A DNA stretch of 47,537 nucleotides from Acidobacteriaceae bacterium (GCA_003166855.1 PMUM01000083.1:32481-80017); one strand, 5' to 3'; shown: positions 36,228 through 46,601, counted from the first letter of the stretch. The notes: generated by a model from the letters alone, not told the origin. Program-made: numbers and translations.

Positions 36228-39041
36228 ATGCGTCATACAAATCAACGCGGTCGGGGAGCAATCTGGTTGGCGGCAGCTCTCTTTCTTTGCTCACAGGTGT
36301 CCGGCGCTCAGCAGGAGCCACCCACAAGGATTACAACGATCGACAATTCGGTACGAGTAACGATCTCCGTGACGCCGCCGATGGCAAGGCCCGCAAACGA
36401 TGTTGGGGTTGTGCCTGGCTCCATGTCTCTATCCGGTATCAGCCTGGTTTTCCGCCGTTCCTCTGGGCAGGAAACCCAACTGCAAGTCCTCATCTCGGCA
36501 CAGCAGGATCCGGCCTCAGCGATGTATCACAACTGGCTCACTCCGGAGCAATTCGCCGGCGCCTTTGGAATGGCTCAAAGCGACATTGCTAAGGTGTCGG
36601 CGTGGCTCAGCCAGCAAGGATTTTCGGTAGATGGCGTTTCTCACAGCAAGAATCGGATCTATTTCTCGGGAACCGTCGGCCAGGTGAACCAGGTCTTCGA
36701 CACAGAGTTGCATTACTACAATGTCAATGGAGTAAAGCAATATGCTCCATCCAAGAACATCACTGTGCCGGCGGCGCTTGCTTCAGTAACGGAAATGATC
36801 GCGAATCTCTCAAGCTTTCGTCCGAAGCCGCACGTGCGGTTTCGAAAGAAGTTTACTTCCAGCCAGTCGGGCGACCACTTCCTTACTCCGAAGGACATCG
36901 ATACCATTTACGACATCACGAAAGCCTATAACGCTGGCTATACGGGAAGCGGTCAGTCGATTGCCATCGTCGGTCAATCCGAGGTCTACGTATCGGACAT
37001 TGAGAATTTTCAAAATGCGGCTGGGCTAACAGTCAAAGACCCGACGCTAGTACTCGTGCCCGATTCTGGGAGTGCTGCAGTCAGCTCGGGGGACGAAGCC
37101 GAGTCCGATCTTGACCTGGAGTACTCGGGCGGTATCGGCACCGGCGCAACCATCTATTTCGTTTATGTAGGGAACAATACGAGCTACAGCGTCTGGGACT
37201 CGATCAACTACGCTGTAGATACGAGAATTGCTCCAATCATTAGTGCCAGTTATGGGGATTGTGAAACCGACCTTGGGTCAAGCAATTACGCGACGCTCAA
37301 TGCTATTCTTGAGCAAGCTGCAGCCCAGGGGCAGACCATGATCGCCGCCGCGGGCGATAATGGCTCGACGGACTGCTTCGGTTACTCCAATCTGACCAAC
37401 TCTGAACAAGAGGCATTAGCTGTCGATTTTCCGGCAAGTAGCCAGTATGTAACCGGGATGGGGGGAACGGAATTTCCCTCTGCGGACGTGACCGCCTCAA
37501 ACACCACCTATTGGGCCTCCGCCAATGGCAGCGACGTAATCAGTTCGGCGCTTTCCTACATTCCCGAGCAGGTGTGGAATGATGATTCCTCCCTGAGCAG
37601 CCAGTCCTCGGTGACTCAGCTTTCCTCGGGTGGCGGCGGAATCAGTACGCTAACGGCCAGGCCGAGTTGGCAAACCGGCGTGACCGGAATTCCCTCCGGC
37701 AGTTACCGCCTGGTGCCGGACATTTCCCTCGACGCCTCGCCGAACAATGCAGGTTATCTTTTCTGTTCCAGTGATTCCAGCGCCACCGGAATCACTGGAA
37801 GTTGTTCGAATGGCTTTCGCGACAGCAATGACGAATATCTCACTGTGGCTGGAGGCACCAGCTTCGACGCCCCGATCTTTTCCGGAATGGTCGCCATCAT
37901 CAATCAGAAGCTGAACTCAACAGGACAGGGAGTCATTAATTCGACGCTTTACAGTCTTGCCGCCGACTCGAGTACCTACGCTTCAGCTTTTCATGACATC
38001 ACCAGTGGTGGGAACGAATGTGCGGCAGGCTCTAGCTACTGTTCAAGCGCAGGCGAATCCGAGTACTTTGCCGGAACTGGATACGACGAAGCCTCAGGCT
38101 TAGGGTCTGTCGATTTCTATAACCTCCTGACAGCGTGGCCGACAACGACGTCGTCGTCGTTGGATGCGTCGCTGACGACCCTCTCGGCTGCGACTACTTC
38201 GCCGGCATCGGGAGCAAACGACACCGTCACAATCACAGTGGCCTCCGCGTCAAGCTCGCTGCTAACAACTCCGACTGGCACGCTGAGCCTTGCGGTCGAC
38301 GGTACGAGCGAGAACCCTTCTCTCGCACTCTCGAACGGGTCCGCGACGTACACATTTTTTTCGACGACTGCGGGTTCTCACGTGATCACTGCGACCTATT
38401 CCGGCGATGCAACGTATGCCAACTCAACCGGTACGCTGGTAGTGACGGTAGGCGGCACGTCCGCCAGTGGGAGCTTCACCCTTTCGGCGACGAACGTGAC
38501 AGTCTCCGACGGCAGCTCGGGCACTTCGACGATAACCGTCACTCCCAGCAACGGCTACACCGGAACAATCGGGTGGTCGGTGTCCACGAACGCCTCGCTC
38601 TCAAATGCGTGCTATTCCATTTCAAATCTACCAGTGTCTAGCTCGAGCGCCACCACGACGGCCATGACGATTTATACGACTGCCTCAGCGTGCTCGAGCG
38701 CATCCATGCGAGGGACAAGCGGGAAGCGCAAATTTGTGGGCGCGAGCTCGATAGGCTCTGGCAATGAGCCGACGTTGCCGATGTCACAGCGACAGCTCGT
38801 TAGTTTCGGCCTCGTGATCGTCTTGTTGGCGGAAATACTCAGACGACGCCCGCGCAGATTGTGTACCTACGCTGGAATTCTGGTTATGGTGCTCAGTCTC
38901 GGATCCATGGGCTGCGGTTCCGGATCTTCATCGAGTTCTTCCGACGCAACCAAGGGGACCTACACGCTGACTGTCGTTGGCACCGATACATCATCGTCAT
39001 CCATAACAGCATCGACGACGATGACGCTCACCATCGACTGA
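36228..39041 (+). CDS. S53 family peptidase (pro-kumamolisin/sedolisin) with Ig-like repeat C-terminus
   Basis: Pro-domain YHNWLTPEQFAGAFGMAQSDIAKVSAWL, AYNAGYTGSGQSIAIVGQSEV, DLDLEYSGGIG, AAAGDNGSTDC, catalytic VAGGTSFDAPIFSGM, C-terminal Ig-like GTLSLAVDGT...ATYSGDATYANSTGT. Confidence 0.93.
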   Translation: MRHTNQRGRGAIWLAAALFLCSQVSGAQQEPPTRITTIDNSVRVTISVTPPMARPANDVGVVPGSMSLSGISLVFRRSSGQETQLQVLISAQQDPASAMYHNWLTPEQFAGAFGMAQSDIAKVSAWLSQQGFSVDGVSHSKNRIYFSGTVGQVNQVFDTELHYYNVNGVKQYAPSKNITVPAALASVTEMIANLSSFRPKPHVRFRKKFTSSQSGDHFLTPKDIDTIYDITKAYNAGYTGSGQSIAIVGQSEVYVSDIENFQNAAGLTVKDPTLVLVPDSGSAAVSSGDEAESDLDLEYSGGIGTGATIYFVYVGNNTSYSVWDSINYAVDTRIAPIISASYGDCETDLGSSNYATLNAILEQAAAQGQTMIAAAGDNGSTDCFGYSNLTNSEQEALAVDFPASSQYVTGMGGTEFPSADVTASNTTYWASANGSDVISSALSYIPEQVWNDDSSLSSQSSVTQLSSGGGGISTLTARPSWQTGVTGIPSGSYRLVPDISLDASPNNAGYLFCSSDSSATGITGSCSNGFRDSNDEYLTVAGGTSFDAPIFSGMVAIINQKLNSTGQGVINSTLYSLAADSSTYASAFHDITSGGNECAAGSSYCSSAGESEYFAGTGYDEASGLGSVDFYNLLTAWPTTTSSSLDASLTTLSAATTSPASGANDTVTITVASASSSLLTTPTGTLSLAVDGTSENPSLALSNGSATYTFFSTTAGSHVITATYSGDATYANSTGTLVVTVGGTSASGSFTLSATNVTVSDGSSGTSTITVTPSNGYTGTIGWSVSTNASLSNACYSISNLPVSSSSATTTAMTIYTTASACSSASMRGTSGKRKFVGASSIGSGNEPTLPMSQRQLVSFGLVIVLLAEILRRRPRRLCTYAGILVMVLSLGSMGCGSGSSSSSSDATKGTYTLTVVGTDTSSSSITASTTMTLTID

Positions 39042-39136
39042 GCGATCGCGGCCGAAGTGGGATGGAGTTGCGGACAGAACTGTTCGACGTACCAGATCGG
39101 ATTGAACGCCCAAGAGATCGTTTAGGGGTTAGGGCT

Positions 39137-40237
39137 ATGACCAAACTCACTGCGAACTTTCTCGGAGTGCTTTTGCTCGCGCAAGTAGTGTTCGCGCAAG
39201 AAAGCCGCGAGAAGGTGCATGTCGATGATGTAGAGCGCACGTACGTAGTACGGCTTCCAAAGGGCTACAACTCTCAGCAGCGTTATCCCGTTGTGCTCCT
39301 GCTTCACGCCATGAATCAGAATGCCGATGATATGGAACGGCTGACGCAGTTTGATGATCTTGCAGATAAGAACGGCGTTATCGCAATCTATCCAAGTGCC
39401 CTTCACGGGCGCTGGAATATTGGTGTACGTCCAGAGCTGAACGATCCAATGGCGCGGCGCGGCGGCGGGCCGGGAAGTACCGGAGGAGGATGGCCTGGGA
39501 GCGGGTATCCCGGAGGTGGCAACTGGCCAGGAGGAGGATATCCGAGCGGAGGTGGTGGATATCCAGGAGGCGGACGCCCGGGAGGACAACAAGGAGGACA
39601 GAATACCCCTCCCGGACCGCCGCCACCGGATCTTGACAAGAAGCTGCCCGGAGCAGACGATCTTGCTTTCTTTAACCTCATGCTTGACGATGTTTCCTCC
39701 AAGTTTTCGGTGGACACGTCGCGAATCTATGCCACTGGACTTTCCGAAGGAGGGCTCATGGCCTTTCGAATCGGATGTGCTCTGGCGGACCGCTTGGCAG
39801 CGATCGCGCCGGTAGGGGCGGCAATGCCGAAAACAATGACATGCTTGCCCTCGCGCCCGATGCCAGTGGTGATGATCAACGGAAAGTCGGATCCGATTGT
39901 GCCTTTTGGGGGTGGCAGGGCGCACAACTTGGATCTATCAACCATTTCTGTGGAAGACAGCGCAAAGATGTGGGCCAAGATCAATCGCTGCTCGGAGAAA
40001 CCGAATCGATCCAAAGTTGCTCCACGGGATAAAGGCGGTACCGAAATGAATGTGGATACATACGGAGATTGTCAGAAGAGTGCAAAGGTTTTGCTCTACG
40101 GTCTGAAAGGCACCGGGAACACTTGGCCGAGTGGCGAGCAGTATGCGTCGGAGCGGGAAGTCGGAAAAACCAGCCATGATATCGACGCCAATCAACTGAT
40201 TTGGAGCTTCTTGGGCGAGCACCGCCTGGAGCAGTAA
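39137..40237 (+). CDS. PHB depolymerase/LpqC-family esterase with Gly/Pro-rich insertion
   Basis: Signal peptide from ATG 39137, RTYVVRLPKGYNSQQRYPVVLLLHAMNQNADDM, DTSRIYATGLSEGGLMAFRIGC (GxSxG), VMINGKSDPIVPF. Confidence 0.88.
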   Translation: MTKLTANFLGVLLLAQVVFAQESREKVHVDDVERTYVVRLPKGYNSQQRYPVVLLLHAMNQNADDMERLTQFDDLADKNGVIAIYPSALHGRWNIGVRPELNDPMARRGGGPGSTGGGWPGSGYPGGGNWPGGGYPSGGGGYPGGGRPGGQQGGQNTPPGPPPPDLDKKLPGADDLAFFNLMLDDVSSKFSVDTSRIYATGLSEGGLMAFRIGCALADRLAAIAPVGAAMPKTMTCLPSRPMPVVMINGKSDPIVPFGGGRAHNLDLSTISVEDSAKMWAKINRCSEKPNRSKVAPRDKGGTEMNVDTYGDCQKSAKVLLYGLKGTGNTWPSGEQYASEREVGKTSHDIDANQLIWSFLGEHRLEQ

Positions 40238-40297
40238 ACTTCGGATCTCGGAACTAAAACCGGGATAATCGTTTGCGCGGACAATGGGAACTCGCCC

Positions 40298-40675
40298 ATG
40301 CCAAAGAGCACAATTAGCTTCGACACGGTGCGCGAGATCGGCTTGGCGCTGCCCGGAGTGGAGGCGAGCACCGCCTACGGGTCACCCGCGCTCAAGGTCG
40401 GTGAAAAACTTCTGGCATGTGTGCCTACTCACCGTTCGGCTGAGCCGGGGTCGCTTGTGGTTCGCGTTGGCTTCGACGACCGCGCCGAACTGCTCGCAGC
40501 CGCTCCCGATGTTTACTACGTGACCGATCACTATCTCGGGTACACCGCCGTGCTGGTTCGCATGTCCCGCGTCACGCCCGATGTCCTGCGCGACTTGTTC
40601 GGCATGGCTCACAAGTTCGTGACCGCCGACGTGGCACGCCGTTCTCCATCGCGCCGCCGACGCAAGCCTGTCTGA
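40298..40675 (+). CDS. MmcQ/YjbR family protein
   Basis: FDTVREIGLALPGVEASTAYGSPALKVGEKLLACV, AAPDVYYVTDHYLGYTAVLVRM. Confidence 0.85.
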   Translation: MPKSTISFDTVREIGLALPGVEASTAYGSPALKVGEKLLACVPTHRSAEPGSLVVRVGFDDRAELLAAAPDVYYVTDHYLGYTAVLVRMSRVTPDVLRDLFGMAHKFVTADVARRSPSRRRRKPV

Positions 40676-40861
40676 TTCTGGCTGGCTTCCGAGTAATCCG
40701 AGAGCGACGGACCTTTAGCTGCTACGGAAAGCGCACTAGCAGAATGGCAGCGGAAACATAGGAGGCGACGACGAAGCGAGAACGGGCAGTCAAGGTTGGT
40801 GGTGGTATCGCTCTTTTGCGCTGTCGTCTACCCTTGCAGCACCGCAGCGGGAGACTGGCAG

Positions 40862-42121
40862 TTATGATCCTTGGAATGCGTTCGCCATGAGATCCTGTTC
40901 TCCCTTTGGAATGTTCAGCCGGATTGCTTCCTCACGCCAGCCGGCAACTGCGTCCTGCACTTGCTTCAACAAATCTGCCGCTTCGTGCGGGTTCAATCCA
41001 TAATCCTGGGACGCCTCCATGGCGATCGAAACATCGCAGGCAGTCTCCACCTCGTTGATCGCCAGCGTCAATTCCCGCCGATCGACCGAGGGATTGATGT
41101 CGTAAGCAGGCGAGAGTCGGACCCCACCTACGTCGATAAAGAACCCGTGGTTGCGAAGGTGATCGTCCGTGTTGTGAATAAGGATGTTGAACAGCACCCG
41201 TCGAAACAATTGAATGCAGTCCGCGCGTGTGTCGGCACCGCGCGATTGCAATAGATCAACCAGTTCGAGATAGCTTGCTCCTGGTTCGCCATCAGTATGC
41301 TGAGTCAAAGTCATGGCGGAAATGAACGCCAGCCGGCCTCCCCTTGTCGTGCGGTCGAAACGCTTCACCAGAAACGTGGTGTAGGGACTCTCCGGGAAGC
41401 GGAGGGGTCTGGCATCGGGGACAATGATCCCCGCCTTTCTCGCGAGGCTGTGAGCGACGAGTTCCCATCGGCCCATATCGCGAGTGTCGTTTCTACTGGG
41501 GAATTTTGCCATGCATAACATCCCGGCTTCATCCCGCACCGATGCTTTCGGTCGGGCTCCTCCCAGGGAAGATCCGGGTGCGAACAGTTGTGTCAGCCAT
41601 TTTTCATAGAGGGGATTGTCTTCGTCGTCGATGTGCTTCTCAAATTGCAGACTGGCTGCCTGTAACTCACGCAGGGACGTCAGAGGTGGGGCCGCAAATT
41701 GCGTGTCGCTGTCGATGAAGGTTGTATTGCTGGACTCTCGAAAGCGCAATGCGCCCAAGCGAGTTTCGTCGTGAACACCGAGCAGAAAATCCCACTCGGT
41801 CAGGGCTCTCGGTTTGCGTTTTTCGTGGCGCGCGCGCGCGTTTTCGCTGCGCTGCATGAGCACTCTTCCCCAGCGGTCCGGGGCGGAGTCGAGGAATATG
41901 CCAAAATTCTTGCGCTGCGGCGCGGGGTACTGATGACCGGCTGCTAGAGCAAGGTCTGGATCGAAGGAGAAGACTTCCGGTTGTTCTAACCAGGCGCGGT
42001 CATATTCGAAGGAGAAGACTTCCCCCGAGCCGCTTTGCTGGCGATGAAGCTGGCCCATGAGAACTGGATGGCCAAACCGCTCTAGATCAATGCACGCATC
42101 GACTGTATCGAGACCTGCCAT
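40862..42121 (-). CDS. hipA: HipA-family serine/threonine kinase toxin
   Basis: SSLGGARPKASV, FLVKRFDR, catalytic NILIHNTDDHLRNHGFF, LSPAYDINPS. Confidence 0.9.
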   Translation of the reverse strand: MAGLDTVDACIDLERFGHPVLMGQLHRQQSGSGEVFSFEYDRAWLEQPEVFSFDPDLALAAGHQYPAPQRKNFGIFLDSAPDRWGRVLMQRSENARARHEKRKPRALTEWDFLLGVHDETRLGALRFRESSNTTFIDSDTQFAAPPLTSLRELQAASLQFEKHIDDEDNPLYEKWLTQLFAPGSSLGGARPKASVRDEAGMLCMAKFPSRNDTRDMGRWELVAHSLARKAGIIVPDARPLRFPESPYTTFLVKRFDRTTRGGRLAFISAMTLTQHTDGEPGASYLELVDLLQSRGADTRADCIQLFRRVLFNILIHNTDDHLRNHGFFIDVGGVRLSPAYDINPSVDRRELTLAINEVETACDVSIAMEASQDYGLNPHEAADLLKQVQDAVAGWREEAIRLNIPKGEQDLMANAFQGS

Positions 42122-42486
42122 TAAGAGGTTTCCTTTGGCTTGTTCACGCTGTCAACTGATGGACTCGGGGATGACGGACGTTTCGGAGCGCGCCGTTTCG
42201 GCGATAAGGCGGTGTCTTGTAATTTTCGACCCAGCGGGTCGTCCACGGCCAGTTTCGCGAGATCCTCTTCGAGGCGCAGCACCTGCATCACCCGTGCGTA
42301 AATTCCAAGTGCGACTGCCGAATCTCCTTTTTCCACTCTCGACAAAGTCTTTCGGGAAATGCCGGCGCGCTGGGCCACCATTTCCGCCGAGTATCTGCGA
42401 CGGAGGCGGGCCAGCTTCAAGTTCTCCCCGTAGCCTCGCAAGAGGCGGGAAACTCGAGGTAGCAGTGATGGTTTGGTTCTAGCCAT
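42121..42486 (-). CDS. hipB: HipB-like XRE-family antitoxin
   Basis: LKLARLRRRYSAEMVAQRAGISRKTLSRVEKGDSAVALGIYARVMQVLRL helix-turn-helix. TAATG overlap with hipA. Confidence 0.85.
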   Translation of the reverse strand: MARTKPSLLPRVSRLLRGYGENLKLARLRRRYSAEMVAQRAGISRKTLSRVEKGDSAVALGIYARVMQVLRLEEDLAKLAVDDPLGRKLQDTALSPKRRAPKRPSSPSPSVDSVNKPKETS

Positions 42487-42888
42487 AATGGGTCTTAGCT
42501 TACCCAGGTTGTCGCACTATTGCAACTGATATGACACATTGAATCTTCCCGTGGTCTTAGCCTCTTCTGGACTTGGGGGGCTGTTTCGCTCTCCTCCCGG
42601 CTTTGCGGACCGCATGCATAGGCCAGTGGCGGCTAGTTGCGAACGATTGAGAAGCAATTCCGGATCATTTGGGGAGGAATTTTCCAGAGCTGAGGGACGG
42701 ATGTTACAAATCGGCCTTTTTGCGTCCGGCTATGTATGAAGGCATAAGTTCACGGCCTCGTCACCTCGGTGACGAAAGTTTTGGAGCGTGATGAGGCCAA
42801 GTGCATAAAATTCAGGAAAGGTACACTCCGCGAGCATTGCCAGCGTGATAGGCAGCGAGCTCAGAGCGTGTAACAGGTACATCGAGAA

Positions 42889-43557
42889 ATGGGTGCACAA
42901 CCAACATTCGACACAGCCGAGCAATATAGGAGACTTTCGCGCGAATGGTTTAGAGAGCGGAGGCCGGACTCGCCTTTTATCCCACGCGACTGGGCAGACG
43001 ATCTAATAAAGGGAGCCGCCGGCTGGATTGAGAGCAGTGACATTCCTGAGTGGCTCCATCTCAGGATTGCAACTGTGCCCAACGTGCTGCTGCAACTTCC
43101 GAGGCCGGATAACCGTTGGGTTTTGCAATTTAGAGAGGTTTTCTTCGGGCCCTTTGATTTTCGTTTGGCTGGGTGGCGTGACGCGCACGATTTGATCAGC
43201 GCGCGTACAAAGTCGCTCGTTGGCAAGGTCAAATTGGAACAGACTGGAATGGCTGGCGAAGCGACACTCAGCGGTTCAGGCAGAAGCTGCGCGGATAGCT
43301 ATTCCGAGGCAGTGCGCAAGCGAATTGAACGCTGGATGAAAATGCTGATGCGACAGATGACGCCGAAAATGGCGGGGAATTTTCAAGATTGTTCGTGTTG
43401 GAAAACGGTCGGGTTCTTCTTTGGCCGAACACAGGTAGGGATTGCAAGTGCACCGCCCGTCTTGTGCTTTCGCATCTACTTCATTGGGGAGAAAGTGATT
43501 CGAGCGTTGCTAGGGGATCCACCTGTCAACATCGAACTTCCTCGAGACGGGAAATGA
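42889..43557 (+). CDS. hypothetical protein, 222 aa
   Basis: Longest ORF in the interval, non-repetitive composition (FGPFDFRLAGWRDAHDLISARTKSLVGKVK). No family recognised. Confidence 0.5.
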   Translation: MGAQPTFDTAEQYRRLSREWFRERRPDSPFIPRDWADDLIKGAAGWIESSDIPEWLHLRIATVPNVLLQLPRPDNRWVLQFREVFFGPFDFRLAGWRDAHDLISARTKSLVGKVKLEQTGMAGEATLSGSGRSCADSYSEAVRKRIERWMKMLMRQMTPKMAGNFQDCSCWKTVGFFFGRTQVGIASAPPVLCFRIYFIGEKVIRALLGDPPVNIELPRDGK

Positions 43558-43748
43558 CGCGAGGGGCTGGAACAAGCCTTTCCTGGTGGGGAACAGCGAG
43601 CATGGAGAGCAGCGTGCGTGAACTTGAGCCAATCACCTTTCTGGTATCAGAGTCACTATTCAGGAACCACTTCTCAGAGAGCGGAGATCCAGCGAAAAGC
43701 AGTGCTTCCCGCTGTGTGGTCGACGACAAGAGCCTATCCGCCGACGGC

Positions 43749-44114
43749 ATGTGCCTGGTATTGCTGGCGCATGGTAGTAAGGACCCACGATGGTGTGCGC
43801 CCTTCTAGCGGATTGCTCAAGAGCTGCAAAAGGAATTGGGAGTACAAAGAGTGCGACTGGCTTACATGGAGTTCATGGCGCCGACGTTGATGGACGTGGC
43901 TCACGAATGCGTGCAACAACTGACGCTAAATTTAGGGCTGTTGCCCCTGTTCATGGCCGTAGGTGCCCATCTCGCCACGGACATTCCCGAACAGGTAGCA
44001 CTTGTGCGACGCCAGTTCCCCCAGATTACAGTCGAGGTCTTACCGCCAATCGGCGAGGACGCGCGTGTTATGCGATTGGTTGAGCAAATTGCCATCAAAG
44101 CCGCCAACCAGTAA
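43749..44114 (+). pseudogene. short CbiX/SirB-like sirohydrochlorin chelatase interrupted by an in-frame TAG
   Basis: MCLVLLAHGSKDPRWCAPF-[TAG 43806-43808]-RIAQELQKELGVQRVRLAYMEFMAPTLMDVAHECVQQLTLNLGLLPLFMAVGAHLATDIPEQVALVRRQFPQITVEVLPPIGEDARVMRLVEQI, same frame on both sides. Confidence 0.7.
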
Positions 44115-44532
44115 ATCAGATTTCACTAATACCCTCAGCTGAGGCTAAACGCTCAAGCCGATGAACATCCATGAATCTGGCCCAATCGGTCGGCGACAAC
44201 AACAAACCAGCGTCGCCAGAGACGCGGATGTTGAGAACCCGCCAGTGCGGAACGACATTTTACGAGACATCCGCAAAAAGAGGGATATTGGTAGAGGCGA
44301 CGGGAGTGCGAACTATTCAACGCGTGAATTGCACACGTTGATTCTTCGATTCTTCGTATGGCTGGAAGAGCTAAAAAGGCCCCATTGCCCGATCCATTGT
44401 ACGTTTATTTTAAGACAATCCTTTTCCCGCCGAGGTCGAGTCAAACGCCGCCACAAGCGAAGTATCCACCAGTTTGGGTCTCTTAGAAAGAGAATTGCCC
44501 CGCCCGAATATCAACCCGCAGCAGTTCGACTG

Positions 44533-44559
44533 AGGTTTGGAATCTATTGTTTCAAACCT
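44533..44559. repeat. 10-bp stem hairpin (one G-U)
   Basis: AGGTTTGGAA 44533-44542, loop TCTATTG, TTTCAAACCT 44550-44559. Confidence 0.45.
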
Positions 44560-45026
44560 TAGTTTGCAATCGAATTCACCAACTCAAGCGTATCAAGGAA
44601 AGACCCTGGCGCGCCCACGTAAAATGTGGGTCCTGAGCCCGACTCTGTCGAGATCAACCCACACTGCCGAAGCCCGGAATTGGAGTTGACCAGCATTCTG
44701 TAACTGCTCGATCTGACTGGCAGAAAGAGACTCCGGTGTCTCCAGACACAACCCGATCAGGCGGCGATTTTTCTCGAGATACACCCTGTTTCCGATGAGT
44801 CTTGAGCTATCATGACCCTGCAAAAGAGATGCCAGTCGGCGCCGAGTCTGCGGAGAAGAGAGAAGAACAGATGGCCTTTACGCTCGCTCATGGATCTCAA
44901 TCCAAAGTCCGATCCCCGATAGTTCATGTCGATCCTCTCCCAGCGAGGAGAGAATCCTCAATTCAATCCTCCTCATTCGTTCGTCGTTTGTCCCTGACAC
45001 TTCCGCCTCCAAGGGTATCGCTTCTT

Positions 45027-46601
45027 ATGCGTGCATTTCTTGTCGTTGTCACTCTGATCGTTATGGCTATCGCCGCGCCGAGAGTGGCGGCACAGAAAGT
45101 CGAGTTGTCGATTGACGCATCCAAGCCCGGCGCGAAGATTGACCGCAATCTTTTCGGGCAGTTCGCCGAGCATCTCGGACACGGCATTTACGACGGAATC
45201 TGGGTCAGTTCCGATTCCACAATTCCGAATACACGCGGCATTCGCAACGATGTGGTTACCGCATTGAAAGCGATTCATGTGCCGAACGTACGCTGGCCCG
45301 GAGGCTGCTTCGCCGACGGATATCACTGGCGCGACGGGATCGGGCCGCAGCGAGTTGTGAGGCTGAATCCCGACTGGGGCGGCGTGATCGAGTCGAACAC
45401 TTTTGGGACGCACGAATTCATGGACTTCATCGACCAGATCGGGAGCGAGGCTTACGTCTCGGTCAACCTGGGCTCGGGCTCTCCCCAGGAAGCGGCCGAT
45501 TGGCTGGAGTACATGACCGCCGCGCAGGCGACGACGCTCGAGAAGGAGCGCGCCGCAAACTGGCATCCGGCGCCGTACAAAGTCGCATGGCTCGGGCTTG
45601 GCAATGAAAGCTGGGACTGCGGCGGCAACATGACGCCCGAGTACTATCTGGACCGGATGAAGAGTTTCAGCCACTTCGTTCGCAACTACAATCCGGCGCA
45701 GACGGAGAAGAACCAAATGCTGAAGATCGCCGTCGGTCCGGGCGGCGGCGAACAGCGCTGGACCGACTGGACTGAAACCGTCATGAAGGCCTACCAGCAG
45801 CACACGTGGAGCTGGGACATTAACGGCCTTTCCATGCACAGCTACACGGTCGTGAAGTGGCCGCCAGCGTTCAAGTCGGTTGGATTCGGAGAAGACGAGT
45901 ACGCCCAGATTATCAAGACGACGCTAGACATGGATGACCTGATCAAAAAGCATTCGGCCATCATGGACAAGTACGATCCGCAGAAGAAGGTCGCGCTCGT
46001 GGTGGATGAATGGGGCAGCTGGTATGCGCCATTGCCCGGCAGCAATCTGGGCTTTCTCGTGCAGCAGAACAGCATGCGCGACGCAGTACTCGCGGCCCTG
46101 AATCTGAACATCTTTGCCCGTCACGCCGACCGCGTACGCGGGGCCAACATCGCACAGATGATCAATGTGCTGCAGGCAATGATACTGACCGACCACGAGA
46201 AGATGGTGCTAACGCCGACCTACTACGTTTACAAGATGTACGTGCCATTCCAGGATTCCACATTCGTCCCCGTTACGTTCGACGCGGGCAGCTACAAGCA
46301 CGGCGACTTCACCCTGCCACGCATCGATGCCATGGCTGCAAAAAGCAAAGACGGCAAGGTGTGGGTGGAGATTACGAATGTCGATCCCCATCAACCGGCC
46401 GAGGTCGAGTTGAACGTGAGTGGGATCAACGCCAAGTCTGCCTCGGGAGAGACACTCACTGCGCCTAAGGTGGACAGCGTGAACACCTTCGAAGCCCCGA
46501 ACACCGTCGTGCCCAAGCCGATTTCGGCGAGGGCACAAGGCGGCAAGTTGATTCTGCAGCTCGAGCCTAAGTCCGTGACCGTGGTCTCGGTCGAGCAATA
46601 A
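45027..46601 (+). CDS. abfA: GH51 alpha-L-arabinofuranosidase
   Basis: Signal peptide from ATG 45027, LFGQFAEHLGHGIYDGIWV, VRWPGGCFADGYHWRDGIGP, acid/base GLGNESWDCGG, nucleophile VVDEWGSWY. Confidence 0.93.
   Translation: MRAFLVVVTLIVMAIAAPRVAAQKVELSIDASKPGAKIDRNLFGQFAEHLGHGIYDGIWVSSDSTIPNTRGIRNDVVTALKAIHVPNVRWPGGCFADGYHWRDGIGPQRVVRLNPDWGGVIESNTFGTHEFMDFIDQIGSEAYVSVNLGSGSPQEAADWLEYMTAAQATTLEKERAANWHPAPYKVAWLGLGNESWDCGGNMTPEYYLDRMKSFSHFVRNYNPAQTEKNQMLKIAVGPGGGEQRWTDWTETVMKAYQQHTWSWDINGLSMHSYTVVKWPPAFKSVGFGEDEYAQIIKTTLDMDDLIKKHSAIMDKYDPQKKVALVVDEWGSWYAPLPGSNLGFLVQQNSMRDAVLAALNLNIFARHADRVRGANIAQMINVLQAMILTDHEKMVLTPTYYVYKMYVPFQDSTFVPVTFDAGSYKHGDFTLPRIDAMAAKSKDGKVWVEITNVDPHQPAEVELNVSGINAKSASGETLTAPKVDSVNTFEAPNTVVPKPISARAQGGKLILQLEPKSVTVVSVEQ

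Noticed and set aside
36041-36592. 183-aa ORF overlapping the start of the S53 gene in another frame
   Set aside because: No recognisable signal or domain, and it conflicts with the strongly supported S53 frame.
39122-39925. 267-aa minus-strand ORF opposite the esterase
   Set aside because: Antisense shadow of a gene with a clear signal peptide and GxSxG motif.
44161-44562. 133-aa ORF and the nearby minus-strand 44593-44823 ORF
   Set aside because: No family recognised, basic and atypical composition; could be remnants but not supportable as genes.
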